From Novosphingobium sediminicola (GTDB taxonomy: Bacteria > Pseudomonadota > Alphaproteobacteria > Sphingomonadales > Sphingomonadaceae), in assembly GCF_014196525.1 (NCBI RefSeq), contig NZ_JACIDX010000002.1, positions 1 through 64,000 on the forward strand: a stretch of 64,000 nucleotides of DNA. Reading direction: 5' to 3'. The notes below the pieces were generated by a model that saw nothing but the letters and a program-made list of their open reading frames with translations, searched no databases and was not told where the DNA came from. Positions 43,548 through 52,530 of the stretch are shown here, piece by piece (the stretch's first letter is position 1; each line of letters starts with the position of its first letter). The translations under genes were made by a program, and so were the position numbers.

Positions 43548-43564
43548 GTGTACCATCGGTACAC
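43548..43564. promoter_or_regulatory. TetR-type operator over the Rieske oxygenase promoter
   Basis: GTGTACC-ATC-GGTACAC is a perfect 17-bp inverted repeat. A -35-like TTGACT lies at 43529-43534 and a -10-like TACCAT at 43551-43556 (16-nt spacer), so the operator covers the -10 region, as expected for repression by the divergent TetR protein. Confidence 0.75.
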
Positions 43565-43585
43565 ATAAGCAAGGGAGAGGTCATA

Positions 43586-44626
43586 ATGCCATTCATCCGC
43601 AACGCATGGTATGTCGCCGCATGGGACAGCGAAGTCACGGCCGAGGCCATATTGTCGCGCCACATTCTGGACGAAAAGCTGATCTTCTTTCGCCAGCCCG
43701 ACGGCACGGTCACGGCGCTGAGCGGCGTTTGCCCCCATCGCTATGCCTCGCTGTCGATGGGGCGGCTGGAGGATGGCGCTGTGCATTGCGGCTATCATGG
43801 CCTTGGCTTTGACCGCACGGGGGCCTGCGTGCACAATCCCTTCGGCGCCCCGCCCAAGGGGATGCGGCTGCGTTCCTATCCGGTGGTCGAGCGTTTCAGC
43901 GCGATCTGGATCTGGATGGGTGAGCCTGATGCCGCCGACCCCGCGCTGCTGCCTGATTTCTCCTTCAACGATCCCGCCGATTATTGCGTTGGGCAAGGCT
44001 ATCTGCTGGTTCAGGCCAACTGGGAACTGGAGGTCGAAAATATCCTTGATCTCAGCCATATCCAGTTCCTGCACCCCACCACTTTGGGCAGCAGCGAGGT
44101 GGCCAATGGCGCCTATGAATGGCATCAGGATGGCGAACAGATCTGGTCGAACCGTGATGTCTATGGCGAGATGATGCGGCCCGAACTGGCGGGGCCGATG
44201 GGCGTGCCTTCGGACCGACCGGTTGATCGCTGGATCCATACGCGCTGGGATGCACCGGCCAATCTGGCCATCTTTGCCGGCGCGGTTCCGGCAGGCCAGG
44301 ATCGCGGCGGCGCGCCCGGCACGCCGACCGGCCATCTCTTCACCCCGGCCACCCAGGGCAGCACCCATTATTTCTATTCCATCGCCTTTCCCCGCTCCAT
44401 GGGGCCGCAGGCCGAAATACTGGCGCGGACGCAAGTCGACTTCCTCAAAATGCCTTTCGAGACCGAGGACCTGCCCATGCTGGAGGAGCAGCAGCGCAAT
44501 CTGGCGGGTCGGTCTCTGCGCGATGTCAAGCTGGGCTGGCTGCCGGGGGATGCCGCCGGGGCGCGGGCGCGCAACATACTCTATGCGCGGATCGACGCCG
44601 AAGCCGCAACGGCCCCCTCTTCCTGA
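43586..44626 (+). CDS. Rieske non-heme iron oxygenase (VanA-like aromatic O-demethylase family)
   Basis: A 346-residue oxygenase subunit. The Rieske [2Fe-2S] centre is Cys49-x-His51 (VCPHR) and Cys68-x2-His71 (CGYHG). The mononuclear iron site is in VENILDLSHIQFLHP with two His and an upstream Asp. Sequence is closest to vanillate O-demethylase oxygenase VanA and related single-component-type oxygenases. It begins with GGGAGAGG 5 nt before ATG 43586. No reductase partner (VanB) lies in the window, so electrons come from elsewhere. The substrate may be a methoxylated aromatic acid or a related compound; VanA identity is not proven. It ends one base before the convergent aminotransferase stop. 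Confidence 0.88.
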   Translation: MPFIRNAWYVAAWDSEVTAEAILSRHILDEKLIFFRQPDGTVTALSGVCPHRYASLSMGRLEDGAVHCGYHGLGFDRTGACVHNPFGAPPKGMRLRSYPVVERFSAIWIWMGEPDAADPALLPDFSFNDPADYCVGQGYLLVQANWELEVENILDLSHIQFLHPTTLGSSEVANGAYEWHQDGEQIWSNRDVYGEMMRPELAGPMGVPSDRPVDRWIHTRWDAPANLAIFAGAVPAGQDRGGAPGTPTGHLFTPATQGSTHYFYSIAFPRSMGPQAEILARTQVDFLKMPFETEDLPMLEEQQRNLAGRSLRDVKLGWLPGDAAGARARNILYARIDAEAATAPSS

Positions 44627-45736
44627 TCACCCCGCCAGCGCGCCGGGCAGAACTTGGCCGAAATAGGCCAGTTCGTCCGGCGTTGCCGTGCCCACGCGCA
44701 TCCAGTTGCGATAGGCATCGCCCTCGAACAGGCGCACCTCTACGCTGCGCGTGGCCAGACGAGCCTGAAGATCGGCGGCGGGCATGCTGCAGTCGATATA
44801 GACAAAGGTGCCATCCGATTTCAGATAGCGTAGCCTGTTGGCCTCGCAGATCCGATAGATCATTTCGCGACATTGCTTCAGATAGGCAATCGCGCCCGCC
44901 AGATAGGCCGCATCGCCAAGGCAGGCTTGCGCGGCGGCCAGCCCCGCCTGATTGCGCGAGGTGGTGATGCGAGCGTTGAGCTGGCGGATGCGCTGGGGCT
45001 GGGCCAGCGTATAGGCGATGCGCAGGCCCGCAAGGCCATAGACCTTGGAGAAGGTGCGCGTGACGATGACATCATGCCCCTGCCCCACCAAAGACCCCAT
45101 GGATTGCCGATGCGGATCGGGCGCCAGTTCGAAATAGGCCTCATCCACCAACACCGGCGCCTTGCGCGAGGCAGCGACGCAAAAGGCGCGCAATTGCTCG
45201 GGATCGGGGCGCAGGCCGGTCGGATTGTTCGGATTGCACAGATATACCAGCCGGGTTTCTGGTTTGATCGCACCCAGCATCGCATCAAGGTCGATATGAT
45301 GATCGGCGCGCAGGTTCACCCAGTCGGTCTCGATCCCCTGCCGCGCGGCATAGGCCAGATGGGTGCTGTAAGTGGGCCGCGGCGCCAGCACGCGTCCGCC
45401 CGCCGCAATCGCCACTGTCAGCAGCGTCAGCGCATCGAGCGACCCGCTCGACAGCGCGATCCGGTCCGGGGGCAGACTTTCCTGCGCGGCGATCTTTTGC
45501 CGCAAGGCCGCCTCGCTATGCGGATAATAGGGCGCCTCTGCCACCGAGGCGATGATCGCCCGCCGCGCCGCCGGGCTGGGGCCGAAAGGATTTTCGGTCA
45601 CGCCAAGGCGGGCTTTCACATCGCCGCTATGCTCGGGCTGGGGCGGCGGCATGGATGAGGGGGCAGCGGCCAGCAGACCGGGAGCCAGCAGGCCCCCGGC
45701 AGCAACCGGCAGAACGGAACGGCGAGTAATACGCAT
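44627..45736 (-). CDS. Tat-exported class I/II PLP aminotransferase (HisC-like fold)
   Basis: A 369-residue aminotransferase of the histidinol-phosphate aminotransferase-like group with a twin-arginine signal (ITRRSVLPVAAGG), so it acts in the periplasm. PLP-binding residues are present: NPNNPTG, DEAYFELA and the Schiff-base Lys in TRTFSKVYGLAGLRIAY, with a late Arg in NWMRVGT. HisC itself is cytoplasmic, so this is not a biosynthetic HisC. Its ATG overlaps the TBDT stop by one base (TGATG), tying it to that receptor. Tat-exported PLP enzymes such as PvdN modify siderophores in the periplasm; a similar role is an inference here. Confidence 0.87.
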   Translation of the reverse strand: MRITRRSVLPVAAGGLLAPGLLAAAPSSMPPPQPEHSGDVKARLGVTENPFGPSPAARRAIIASVAEAPYYPHSEAALRQKIAAQESLPPDRIALSSGSLDALTLLTVAIAAGGRVLAPRPTYSTHLAYAARQGIETDWVNLRADHHIDLDAMLGAIKPETRLVYLCNPNNPTGLRPDPEQLRAFCVAASRKAPVLVDEAYFELAPDPHRQSMGSLVGQGHDVIVTRTFSKVYGLAGLRIAYTLAQPQRIRQLNARITTSRNQAGLAAAQACLGDAAYLAGAIAYLKQCREMIYRICEANRLRYLKSDGTFVYIDCSMPAADLQARLATRSVEVRLFEGDAYRNWMRVGTATPDELAYFGQVLPGALAG

Positions 45737-48375
45737 CAGAATTTCACATCCACACGGGCGTAATAATTGCCGCCATTGGTATCATAGGGCGTGTTGCGCG
45801 AATAGTTCAGGCCCCGGCTATATTGGAATAAGGCCTTTTGCGGATAGGTGTCGAAGATGTTCTCGGCCCCGACCCGCAAGGTGACATTGCGGTTCATCGC
45901 ATAGGAAACCGAGGCATCGAAAAAGGCAATTCCGCCAAAGCGCTGGAAGATGTCGCCGGTCGAATTGCCGCTGGAGTCGGTATAGGCCCCGTAATAGCGC
46001 CCGCGCCCCAGCACCGAGATTTTGCCGAGCGTATAGGTGATGCTGCCCGTGGCATTATGCTGGGGCAGGCCCTGTTCGAACAGCGTCTTTTGCGTGGTGT
46101 TGCCCGCCAGAACGCCCGATGTCACCTTGGTCTGGGTATAGCTGTAGGCGACGGTGGCATCAAGGCGGCCGGGGCCGACCTGATGGTTATAGGACACCAC
46201 GATGTCGATGCCACGCGTGCGGGTGTTATAGTCATTGGTGTAGAAGGAAATCGTGCTGTAATCGGTCGCCTGCGACAGGCCGAGCGCCAGAAGCTGGGCC
46301 TTGAGCGCGGGGATCAGCGTATAGGTGGGCGAGGTGCTGAAGCGCTTGTCGACCTGGATCTGATAAAGATCGACCGAGCCGGACAGGCCCCACGATGTCT
46401 TCCACACGCCGCCCGCCGTGATCGTGCGCGAGGTCGCCGGTTGCAGCGCCTTGCCGCCAAAGAACTGGGCGATGGGATTGGTGGGCGAGAGGCGGCCCGT
46501 GGTGTAAACCAGCAAGGTGTTGGTATCGAGGCCCTGACTGGTGCTGGTCGAATTGAGCTGGGCGGGCGTCGGCGCCTTAAAACCGGTGGAATAAGAGCCG
46601 CGCACCGCCAGCATCGGGGTGATCTCATAACGCGTGGCAAATTTGTAATTGAACGTGTTGCCAAAGCTGGAGAAATGCTCATCCCGAATGGCGGCGGTCG
46701 CGCTCCATTTTTCCGTAATCGGCGCAGTCACGTCCAGATACCCGGCATAGCTGGTCTGGCTCCACGCGCCCGCCTGTTGCGGGGTGAAACCGGGAAAGCC
46801 GCTCGCCCCGGCGGCAAGGCCCACCGCCGCCCCCGGCCCGACCGCATAGGAGGCATATTCGCCGGGCCGGATTTTGTAGCTTTCCACCCGCCGTTCCGCG
46901 CCAAAGGCGATGTTGAGCGGGCGGTCGAGGAAGGGCAGCGCCAGACGATAGACGCCGTCGGCATTCAGGTTGAATTCCTGCTGGACATTGCGCCCCAGAT
47001 AGAAATTGAGCGGGCTGTTGGGGCCAAGCGAAGCGTTGATCGAATTGTCGAGATAGAAATTCGTCGCGTTCGAGCCATAGGAACCGCTGATGTCCCAGCT
47101 CAGATCGCTGCCCTTGCCGCCGCGCAGGCCGCCCACCATCTGGATATCGTCATAACGCACCCGCTCGCTGGGGGTGAACCCGGCGGGATAGATCGTGTTG
47201 AGGTTGAAGCCGGGATAGACCGTGGTGGTTTTGTACAGGTTGCTGTTGGTCGAAGGATTACGCCAGTTGATGTCGGACCAGCTCTTGCCGGTGCTGAATG
47301 TGCCAAAGGCATAGGCTTCGACATTGGCGCCGATGTTTTCCGCCGCATCCACCGCCATCCGGAACGAGCGCCCTTCCGGATTGCCCCAGCGCTGAACCAG
47401 CGAGGGCACCGCGATGCTGGGATTGGCGGCGGCAAAGGCGATGGCATCGTCGCGCTGATGCGAGCGCGAGGTAGCCTCGTTGCGGGCATATTCGCCCGTC
47501 ACCACAAAATGGCCGCCATTGGGCAGGGCAAAACCGGCGCGTCCGCCCGCCTGCACCGAGGCGCCATCGCCCATGTAATATTGCGAGCCTTGAACAAAGG
47601 CCGAGAAACCGGGCTTGGTGTCCAAAATGATGTTGATGACGCCCGCAATCGCATCCGACCCATATTGCGCCGATGCGCCATCGCGCAACACCTCAAGCCG
47701 CCCGATGCCAAAGGTTGGGATCTGGGCAAGATCAGGGGCTTGCGACCCGCTGTTGATAAAGGATGAGCGGTGGAAACGCTTGCCGTTGATCATCACCAGC
47801 GTCATGTCGGGCGAGAGGCCATCAAGCGAGGCAGGGCGCACGAATTGCGGCCCGTCCGATGCGGGCAGGCGCTTGACCGTAAAGGCGGGCACCAATTGCG
47901 CCAGCTTTTCATGCAGCGTGCTGCTGACGGTGGAATTGACCGTCTTGCCGTTGAATGTGTCAATCGGGGCCAGCGCGGTAAAGCGGGTCTGGCCACTTTC
48001 GCGCGTGCCGGTCACGATGATGTCTTCGGCGGGAACCGACTGGGCCACCGCATCGTGGCGGGCCTCCTGCATGCCCAGAACGACCGTTTTGCCATCATCA
48101 TTCCTGACCGTCAGCGCGCTGCCCGCGAGCAAGCGGGCCAGCGCGGCCTGACGCGACATATGGCCCTTGATCGGCTCTGACCGCATGGTGGCGATGGCGC
48201 CGCGCGGAAAGAAAATCTGCACCCCGGCCTGACGCCCGAATTCATTGAGCGCCTTGGCCAGAGGCTGGGCCGGAATGTCGAAATTCTGTTCTCCGGCGGC
48301 ATAGGCCGGGGCGGCATAGATCGCGGGCGCAGCAAGAAGGGCCGCGAAAAGCGGCTTGCGGAAATCACGGGACAT
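45736..48375 (-). CDS. FecA-type TonB-dependent transducer/receptor with STN domain
   Basis: An 879-residue TBDT with signal (AALLAAPAIYAAPAYAAG), an N-terminal STN signalling domain (residues about 27-100: QPLAKALNEFGRQAGVQIFF ... ALARLLAGSALTV), TonB-box-like DIIVTGTRE, plug (TLHEKLAQLVPAF, NGKRFHRSSF, RLEVLRDGASAQYGSDAIAGVINI) and a barrel ending ARVDVKF. The STN domain contacts a FecR-type anti-sigma factor, which is encoded next upstream together with an ECF sigma factor. Cargo may be a siderophore or another ligand. Downstream coupling to the exported aminotransferase suggests that the imported compound is processed in the periplasm. Confidence 0.92.
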   Translation of the reverse strand: MSRDFRKPLFAALLAAPAIYAAPAYAAGEQNFDIPAQPLAKALNEFGRQAGVQIFFPRGAIATMRSEPIKGHMSRQAALARLLAGSALTVRNDDGKTVVLGMQEARHDAVAQSVPAEDIIVTGTRESGQTRFTALAPIDTFNGKTVNSTVSSTLHEKLAQLVPAFTVKRLPASDGPQFVRPASLDGLSPDMTLVMINGKRFHRSSFINSGSQAPDLAQIPTFGIGRLEVLRDGASAQYGSDAIAGVINIILDTKPGFSAFVQGSQYYMGDGASVQAGGRAGFALPNGGHFVVTGEYARNEATSRSHQRDDAIAFAAANPSIAVPSLVQRWGNPEGRSFRMAVDAAENIGANVEAYAFGTFSTGKSWSDINWRNPSTNSNLYKTTTVYPGFNLNTIYPAGFTPSERVRYDDIQMVGGLRGGKGSDLSWDISGSYGSNATNFYLDNSINASLGPNSPLNFYLGRNVQQEFNLNADGVYRLALPFLDRPLNIAFGAERRVESYKIRPGEYASYAVGPGAAVGLAAGASGFPGFTPQQAGAWSQTSYAGYLDVTAPITEKWSATAAIRDEHFSSFGNTFNYKFATRYEITPMLAVRGSYSTGFKAPTPAQLNSTSTSQGLDTNTLLVYTTGRLSPTNPIAQFFGGKALQPATSRTITAGGVWKTSWGLSGSVDLYQIQVDKRFSTSPTYTLIPALKAQLLALGLSQATDYSTISFYTNDYNTRTRGIDIVVSYNHQVGPGRLDATVAYSYTQTKVTSGVLAGNTTQKTLFEQGLPQHNATGSITYTLGKISVLGRGRYYGAYTDSSGNSTGDIFQRFGGIAFFDASVSYAMNRNVTLRVGAENIFDTYPQKALFQYSRGLNYSRNTPYDTNGGNYYARVDVKF

Positions 48376-48467
48376 GAATGGAACCTCTTGGGGAAGGAAC
48401 GGTGTATTGCGTTCTCGATCTTCAAGACGATTGAGCGCGCGCCCACCGCCAAGTCACAGCAAAAAAA

Positions 48468-49364
48468 TTATCGCGTCAGCAGATAGGCCTTTTCCGAGAC
48501 CGAGACATGGACGCCCAGCCCCACAGACACCGCATCGAGAAAGGCCGCCGGATCGTTGGAGGTGAAACGCCCGCCCACCGGAATGGTGGCCAATTCGGGA
48601 TCGACGATGATGATCTTGCGCGTCAGGAAGCGGTTATATTCCTCGACCGCAAGGCCCAGCGTCGCCTCATCAAACAGGATTTCGCCCTGTTGCCAGGCGA
48701 TGACAGCCTCAACCTGTGCGGCGGAGAGATGGCGCAGGGGCGGCTGTTCGGGCGAGAGGAGCAGGCTTTGAAAGGCGCCGATGGCCTGCCTGCCCGCCTG
48801 CGCCTGTCCGCGCAGCACCAGCAGATCGAGCGTATCGCCGCGCAGCCGCGCGTCAAAGCGGCCCGGCGACAGCGACACCTGTTGATCACGGCCATGCAGG
48901 ATGGCCCGCGCGCCGGGGCACAGGTCGATGGCGACCTCGCCCCGCTCCACCCAAAGCGTGCGTTCATCCCCGGAAAACCGCCATGCGAAGCAGGAATCGG
49001 TGTTGAGCGCGGCGATGCTGCCATCGGGCAGGCGCAATTTGCAATGCCCGCCAATGGGGGCCGAGGCGCTGCTCCATGCATAGGCGCGCGTGGCCAGCCC
49101 ACCCACGCCCAGCGCCATGGCCAAAGCACCGCCGCCTGCCGCGCGCATGAAACCACGGCGCGACGAAGGGACAGATGCAAGATCGCCCTGCCCTTCAAAC
49201 GCCTCATAGGCGGCCAGCGCCCGGTTGAAGGCAATAGCATGGGCCGGATCGGCGCTGCGCCACGCCTCGAATTCCGCTTCATCCAACGCGCCGAGAGCGA
49301 ACCGGGCGACCCATTGCGCGGCAGCGGCTTCCGGGGCCATCGGAGTTCTTTCGATCGGGGTCAT
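48468..49364 (-). CDS. fecR: FecR-type anti-sigma regulator
   Basis: A 298-residue FecR protein: DUF4880-type N-terminal cytoplasmic part (AAQWVARFALGALDEAEFEAW), one membrane segment near residues 72-95, FecR domain (LRLPDGSIAALNTDSC, VWVERGEVAID-like LWVERGEVAI) and a C-terminal STN-contacting part (GEILFDEATLGLAVEEYNRF, NDPAAFLDAVSVGLGV). A twin-arginine motif SSRRGFMRAAGG (Arg69-Arg70) precedes the membrane segment, matching the Tat-dependent export reported for E. coli FecR. It relays receptor occupancy to the sigma factor encoded 57 bp upstream. Confidence 0.92.
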   Translation of the reverse strand: MTPIERTPMAPEAAAAQWVARFALGALDEAEFEAWRSADPAHAIAFNRALAAYEAFEGQGDLASVPSSRRGFMRAAGGGALAMALGVGGLATRAYAWSSASAPIGGHCKLRLPDGSIAALNTDSCFAWRFSGDERTLWVERGEVAIDLCPGARAILHGRDQQVSLSPGRFDARLRGDTLDLLVLRGQAQAGRQAIGAFQSLLLSPEQPPLRHLSAAQVEAVIAWQQGEILFDEATLGLAVEEYNRFLTRKIIIVDPELATIPVGGRFTSNDPAAFLDAVSVGLGVHVSVSEKAYLLTR

Positions 49365-49421
49365 GGTCGTTAGACGAGCGGGCGAGGGAAAACCGCCAAG
49401 TTTGCAAAGGATGGGCGAACT

Positions 49422-49997
49422 TTATTCGACCATCGCACTTTCGCCCGCCTCTTCGGGCTGGTCATAATCGGTTCGCCGCCTTGGCTCCAGCGCGCGGGTG
49501 ATCAGTTCGATGGCCCGCGCAAGCCGCTTTTCCAGCGTGGACAGGCTCAGGTTCAGATCGGCGGCAATCTGGCGCGGCGATTGCTCCTCGATCCGTCGGC
49601 GGACGAAGACCGTTCGGCACCGCTCGGGCAACTGGCCCAGCGCCTGCTGGAAATCGCTCATCGCTTCGCGCCCTTCGGCTATCTGATGCGGATCGGGCGC
49701 ATCCTCGGCCAGTTCCATATGTTCGGCATCGACAATCTGGCGAAAATCAATGATCTTGGACCGGCGCATCCGCTCGATGGCCAGATTGCGCGCCGTCCGC
49801 AACATAAAGGCCCGCGTGTTGGTGATCGCCGCCCACCCCTCGGTGGTCAGCATCCGGGCAAACACATCCTGCACCAGATCGCGCGCATCCTCCCCATTGC
49901 CGCACAGCCGCATGGCCATGGCCAGCAGCGCGCGTTCATGCGGCAGCACCTCGTCGATGAACCAGCGGTCTATGGGGCGAACGGCGGACACGATCAC
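49422..49997 (-). CDS. fecI: FecI-type ECF sigma factor
   Basis: A 191-residue ECF sigma factor with region 2 ([46 protein letters not shown]) and region 4 ([45 protein letters not shown]). The FecI group is activated when a TBDT carrying an STN domain binds ligand. Gene order fecI-fecR-TBDT on one strand is the standard cell-surface signalling arrangement. It should drive the TBDT/aminotransferase genes; I could not assign its promoter confidently. Confidence 0.93.
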   Translation of the reverse strand: MIVSAVRPIDRWFIDEVLPHERALLAMAMRLCGNGEDARDLVQDVFARMLTTEGWAAITNTRAFMLRTARNLAIERMRRSKIIDFRQIVDAEHMELAEDAPDPHQIAEGREAMSDFQQALGQLPERCRTVFVRRRIEEQSPRQIAADLNLSLSTLEKRLARAIELITRALEPRRRTDYDQPEEAGESAMVE

Positions 49998-50077
49998 TCT
50001 TGTCAGGAACGAAACACGCCGCTCCGATAAGAGCCGGTCATGTCATTTCCGCGACAATGCGATCAGAACTGCCCGCC

Positions 50078-50200
50078 TCAAAGCGCCTGCGCGATCCAGG
50101 CGGGCGGATGGAGCGCCGCATCGCCGACATCAACGACCTTGCCATCGCGGAGGCGGATCGCCTGTTTCATCGGCCCCAAGGGCGACGACCGGACGATCAT
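50078..50200 (-). CDS. Small hypothetical reading frame, uncertain
   Basis: The 265-bp gap between fecI and the SRPBCC gene at 50264 contains a 40-codon minus-strand frame ([17 protein letters not shown]..., ending AWIAQAL) with an internal ATG at 50170. Codon choice looks like neighbouring coding DNA and the [19 protein letters not shown] stretch looks protein-like, but I recognise no family and see no convincing ribosome site. It may be a remnant of a larger gene. A plus-strand frame at 50000-50227 covers the same bases and is equally unsupported. Confidence 0.2.
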   Translation of the reverse strand: MIVRSSPLGPMKQAIRLRDGKVVDVGDAALHPPAWIAQAL

Positions 50201-50263
50201 CCGGGGCTGTCAGAACTGGGATTATAAGGCAATCCATGCGAATATTGCATCAGGAGGTTGCCC

Positions 50264-50785
50264 ATGAACACCGACCGGATCGAAAAAGAAATCGTCCTTT
50301 ATGCCTCGCGCGAAAGGGTGTGGAGCGCGATCAGCGATCCCGCCCGGTTCGGAACATGGTTTGGGGTGGAGATCGAGGGAGCCTTCATCGCCGGACAGGA
50401 TGCGATTGGCGCGATTGTACCGACCAAGGTGGATCCCGATGTCGCCCGCATGCAGGAGCCCCATCGCGGGGCCGCCTTCCGCATCCATATCGAAGCGGTC
50501 GAACCGATGCGCCTTTTCTCCTTCCGCTGGCACCCTTTCGCCATTGATAAGGCACGTGATTATACGGCAGAACCTGCCACGCTCGTCCGCTTCGAACTCT
50601 GCGAAGCGGAAGAAGGCGTACTCCTGCGGATCACGGAAACCGGTTTTGACCGGCTTCCGGCGGAGCGGCGCGACGCCGCTCGCAAGGCCAATGATGGCGG
50701 CTGGGAGCATCAGACCAAACTGATCAGCCGCTATCTCGACCTCTACCCGGATGCCGACGGTTCGGCAGGGACGGCGCAGGGCTGA
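50264..50785 (+). CDS. SRPBCC/AHSA1-family protein
   Basis: A 173-residue START-like protein of the AHSA1 group: IEKEIVLYASRERVWSAISDPARFGTWFG at the N-terminus (typical A-x-x-E-x-V-W-x-A-[LI]-x-D-P), SFRWHPFAID, LVRFELCEAEEGVLLRITETGFDRLP and a C-terminal helix GGWEHQTKLISRYLDLY. The start has AGGAGG 6 nt upstream. Such proteins bind small ligands or act as co-chaperone-like domains and often pair with an ArsR regulator, which is missing here. It ends 2 bp before the convergent DhaK-DhaL gene. No specific role can be assigned. Confidence 0.85.
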   Translation: MNTDRIEKEIVLYASRERVWSAISDPARFGTWFGVEIEGAFIAGQDAIGAIVPTKVDPDVARMQEPHRGAAFRIHIEAVEPMRLFSFRWHPFAIDKARDYTAEPATLVRFELCEAEEGVLLRITETGFDRLPAERRDAARKANDGGWEHQTKLISRYLDLYPDADGSAGTAQG

Positions 50786-50787
50786 AC

Positions 50788-52506
50788 TCAACCAGCCCCG
50801 CCTTCCTTCAAAGCTGCCGCCAGCGCGCCCAGCCAGACCGCCACCCCAACCGCCCCCGGATCGGGATGGCCCAGCGTGCGATCCCCCAGATAGCTGGATC
50901 GGCCGCGGCGCGGGGCCATGGCGCGCGTTGCCTCGGCCCCGGCCAGCGCCGCGCCATGGGCCGCATCCAACCGCGCGCGCGCATCGCCCGCGCCCTGCGC
51001 AAGGGCCTGCGCGGCGGGCACCAGCGCGTCGAGCATCGTGCGATCCCCCGGCGCCGCCCCGCCCAACTCCATCATCCCATTGCAGCCCGCCTGCACAGCC
51101 CGTGCCCATGCGCTGACATCGCCTGCTTCCTGTTCCTGTGCCATGGCCAGCGCCGCGCGCAGCACGAACATTGCGTAGAGCGGCCCCGAAGTGCCCCCCA
51201 CCGAGCGGCGCAAAAGCGCGGAAACCTGCGCCAGCGCGCGGGCGGGCCGCGTCAGATCGAGCGTATCGAAAGCGCGCTCCACACTGTCCGCGCCGCGTGC
51301 CAGACTGATGCCCAGATCGCCATCGCCCACTGCGCTGTCCAATTGCGTCAATTCCGGCTCGGCATGGCGCAGAGCAGCGATCACAGCGCGAATGGCCCCG
51401 CCGAAACCGGCCTGCTGCGCTGCATTGGCCCATGCCGGGCCGCTCACCGCTTCCTCCGCCCCATAATCGGGCGCGGCCACCTCGGCCATCGCGCCCGGAA
51501 TGGTCGGCGCGCTCCATGCCGAAGCCGCGCTAGGGGCCAGCAGGCGCCGCAACCGCGTGGCATCGAGCCGCATCAGCGAGAGCGAACAACCCGCCATTTC
51601 CAGCGCGCTCAGGAAGGTTCCGCAATGGACGCTGCGCACGCCAATTCCCTGCCGCGCCAGATTGCGCAGGGCAAAGCGCGCGGCGATGGCCAGTTCGAGC
51701 GCAGGCGTGCCGCCCAGCCCGTTAACCATCAGCGCCACCTCCTCGCCCGGCAACAGCTTGCCATGGCGCAGGATCGCCTCCAGCGCGGGCTCCAGCATGG
51801 CATCGACCGGACCGATGGTCGCGCGCCGCACGCCGCTCTCGCCATGGATGCCAAGGCCGAATTCCACCTCATCCTCGCCCAGTTCGAAACCCGCGCGTCC
51901 GGCGGCAGGCATCACGCAGGGGCTCAGCGCCAGCCCCATCGAAAAGACATTGACCGCCGCCGCCTGCGCCTCGGCCAGCACCCGCGCCAGCGGGAGCCCC
52001 GCCTGCGCCGCCGCGCCCGCGATCTTGTGGACAAAGATTGTGCCAGCGATGCCCCGGCGCCCCACCGCCGCATTGCCATCGCCAAGGGCCACATCATCGC
52101 CCACCACGACCATCTCCACCGGTACGCCGCGCGTGCGGGCGATCTCTGCGGCAAGGCCGAAATTCAGCCGGTCGCCGGTGTAATTCTTGACGATCAGCAA
52201 TACGCCCGCAGGCCCGCCGACCGTCAGGATTGTCTCCAGCACCGCATCGACGCTGGGCGAGGTGAACACCGGCCCGGCGACGGCGGCGGTCAGCATACCC
52301 TCGCCCACATAACCGGCATGGGCGGGTTCGTGCCCCGATCCGCCGCCCGACACGATAGTCACCCGGCCCGCATCGCGCAGCGCCGCATAATCGGCCCGGA
52401 TCACCACCGTCTCGCCCGCCAGACGCAGCAGCCGAGCATCGGCCAGAACCAGTCCCTCGATCATCTCGTCGACAACATGGGCCGGATCATTGATCAGTTT
52501 TTTCAT
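50788..52506 (-). CDS. ATP-dependent dihydroxyacetone kinase, DhaK-DhaL fusion
   Basis: A 572-residue fused kinase. The DhaK half (residues 1-330) has IVSGGGSGHEPAHAGYVG and the substrate-anchoring His221 in FGLGIHGESG, which forms a hemiaminal with the ketone of dihydroxyacetone. The DhaL half (about 370-570) has the metal/ATP-binding Asp cluster LDSAVGDGDLG. Fusion in one chain points to an ATP-dependent rather than PTS-dependent enzyme. The start at 52506 (MKKLINDP) follows GAGAGGA; the frame begins at 52521. It is last in a P450-MFS-kinase operon. Paralogues phosphorylate other C3-C4 ketoses, so the true substrate may be a dihydroxyacetone-like fragment. Confidence 0.92.
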   Translation of the reverse strand: MKKLINDPAHVVDEMIEGLVLADARLLRLAGETVVIRADYAALRDAGRVTIVSGGGSGHEPAHAGYVGEGMLTAAVAGPVFTSPSVDAVLETILTVGGPAGVLLIVKNYTGDRLNFGLAAEIARTRGVPVEMVVVGDDVALGDGNAAVGRRGIAGTIFVHKIAGAAAQAGLPLARVLAEAQAAAVNVFSMGLALSPCVMPAAGRAGFELGEDEVEFGLGIHGESGVRRATIGPVDAMLEPALEAILRHGKLLPGEEVALMVNGLGGTPALELAIAARFALRNLARQGIGVRSVHCGTFLSALEMAGCSLSLMRLDATRLRRLLAPSAASAWSAPTIPGAMAEVAAPDYGAEEAVSGPAWANAAQQAGFGGAIRAVIAALRHAEPELTQLDSAVGDGDLGISLARGADSVERAFDTLDLTRPARALAQVSALLRRSVGGTSGPLYAMFVLRAALAMAQEQEAGDVSAWARAVQAGCNGMMELGGAAPGDRTMLDALVPAAQALAQGAGDARARLDAAHGAALAGAEATRAMAPRRGRSSYLGDRTLGHPDPGAVGVAVWLGALAAALKEGGAG

Positions 52507-52530
52507 GGCATTTCCTCTCACGGAACAGTT

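Noticed and set aside
50000..50227. 75-codon plus-strand frame between fecI and the SRPBCC gene
   Set aside because: No family features and it conflicts with the equally weak minus-strand frame; kept only as a low-confidence note on the other strand.
50788..52506. Dihydroxyacetone kinase as part of the sulfoquinovose pathway
   Set aside because: It lies over 20 kb away in another operon with a different regulator, and the monooxygenase route gives glucose and does not need it.
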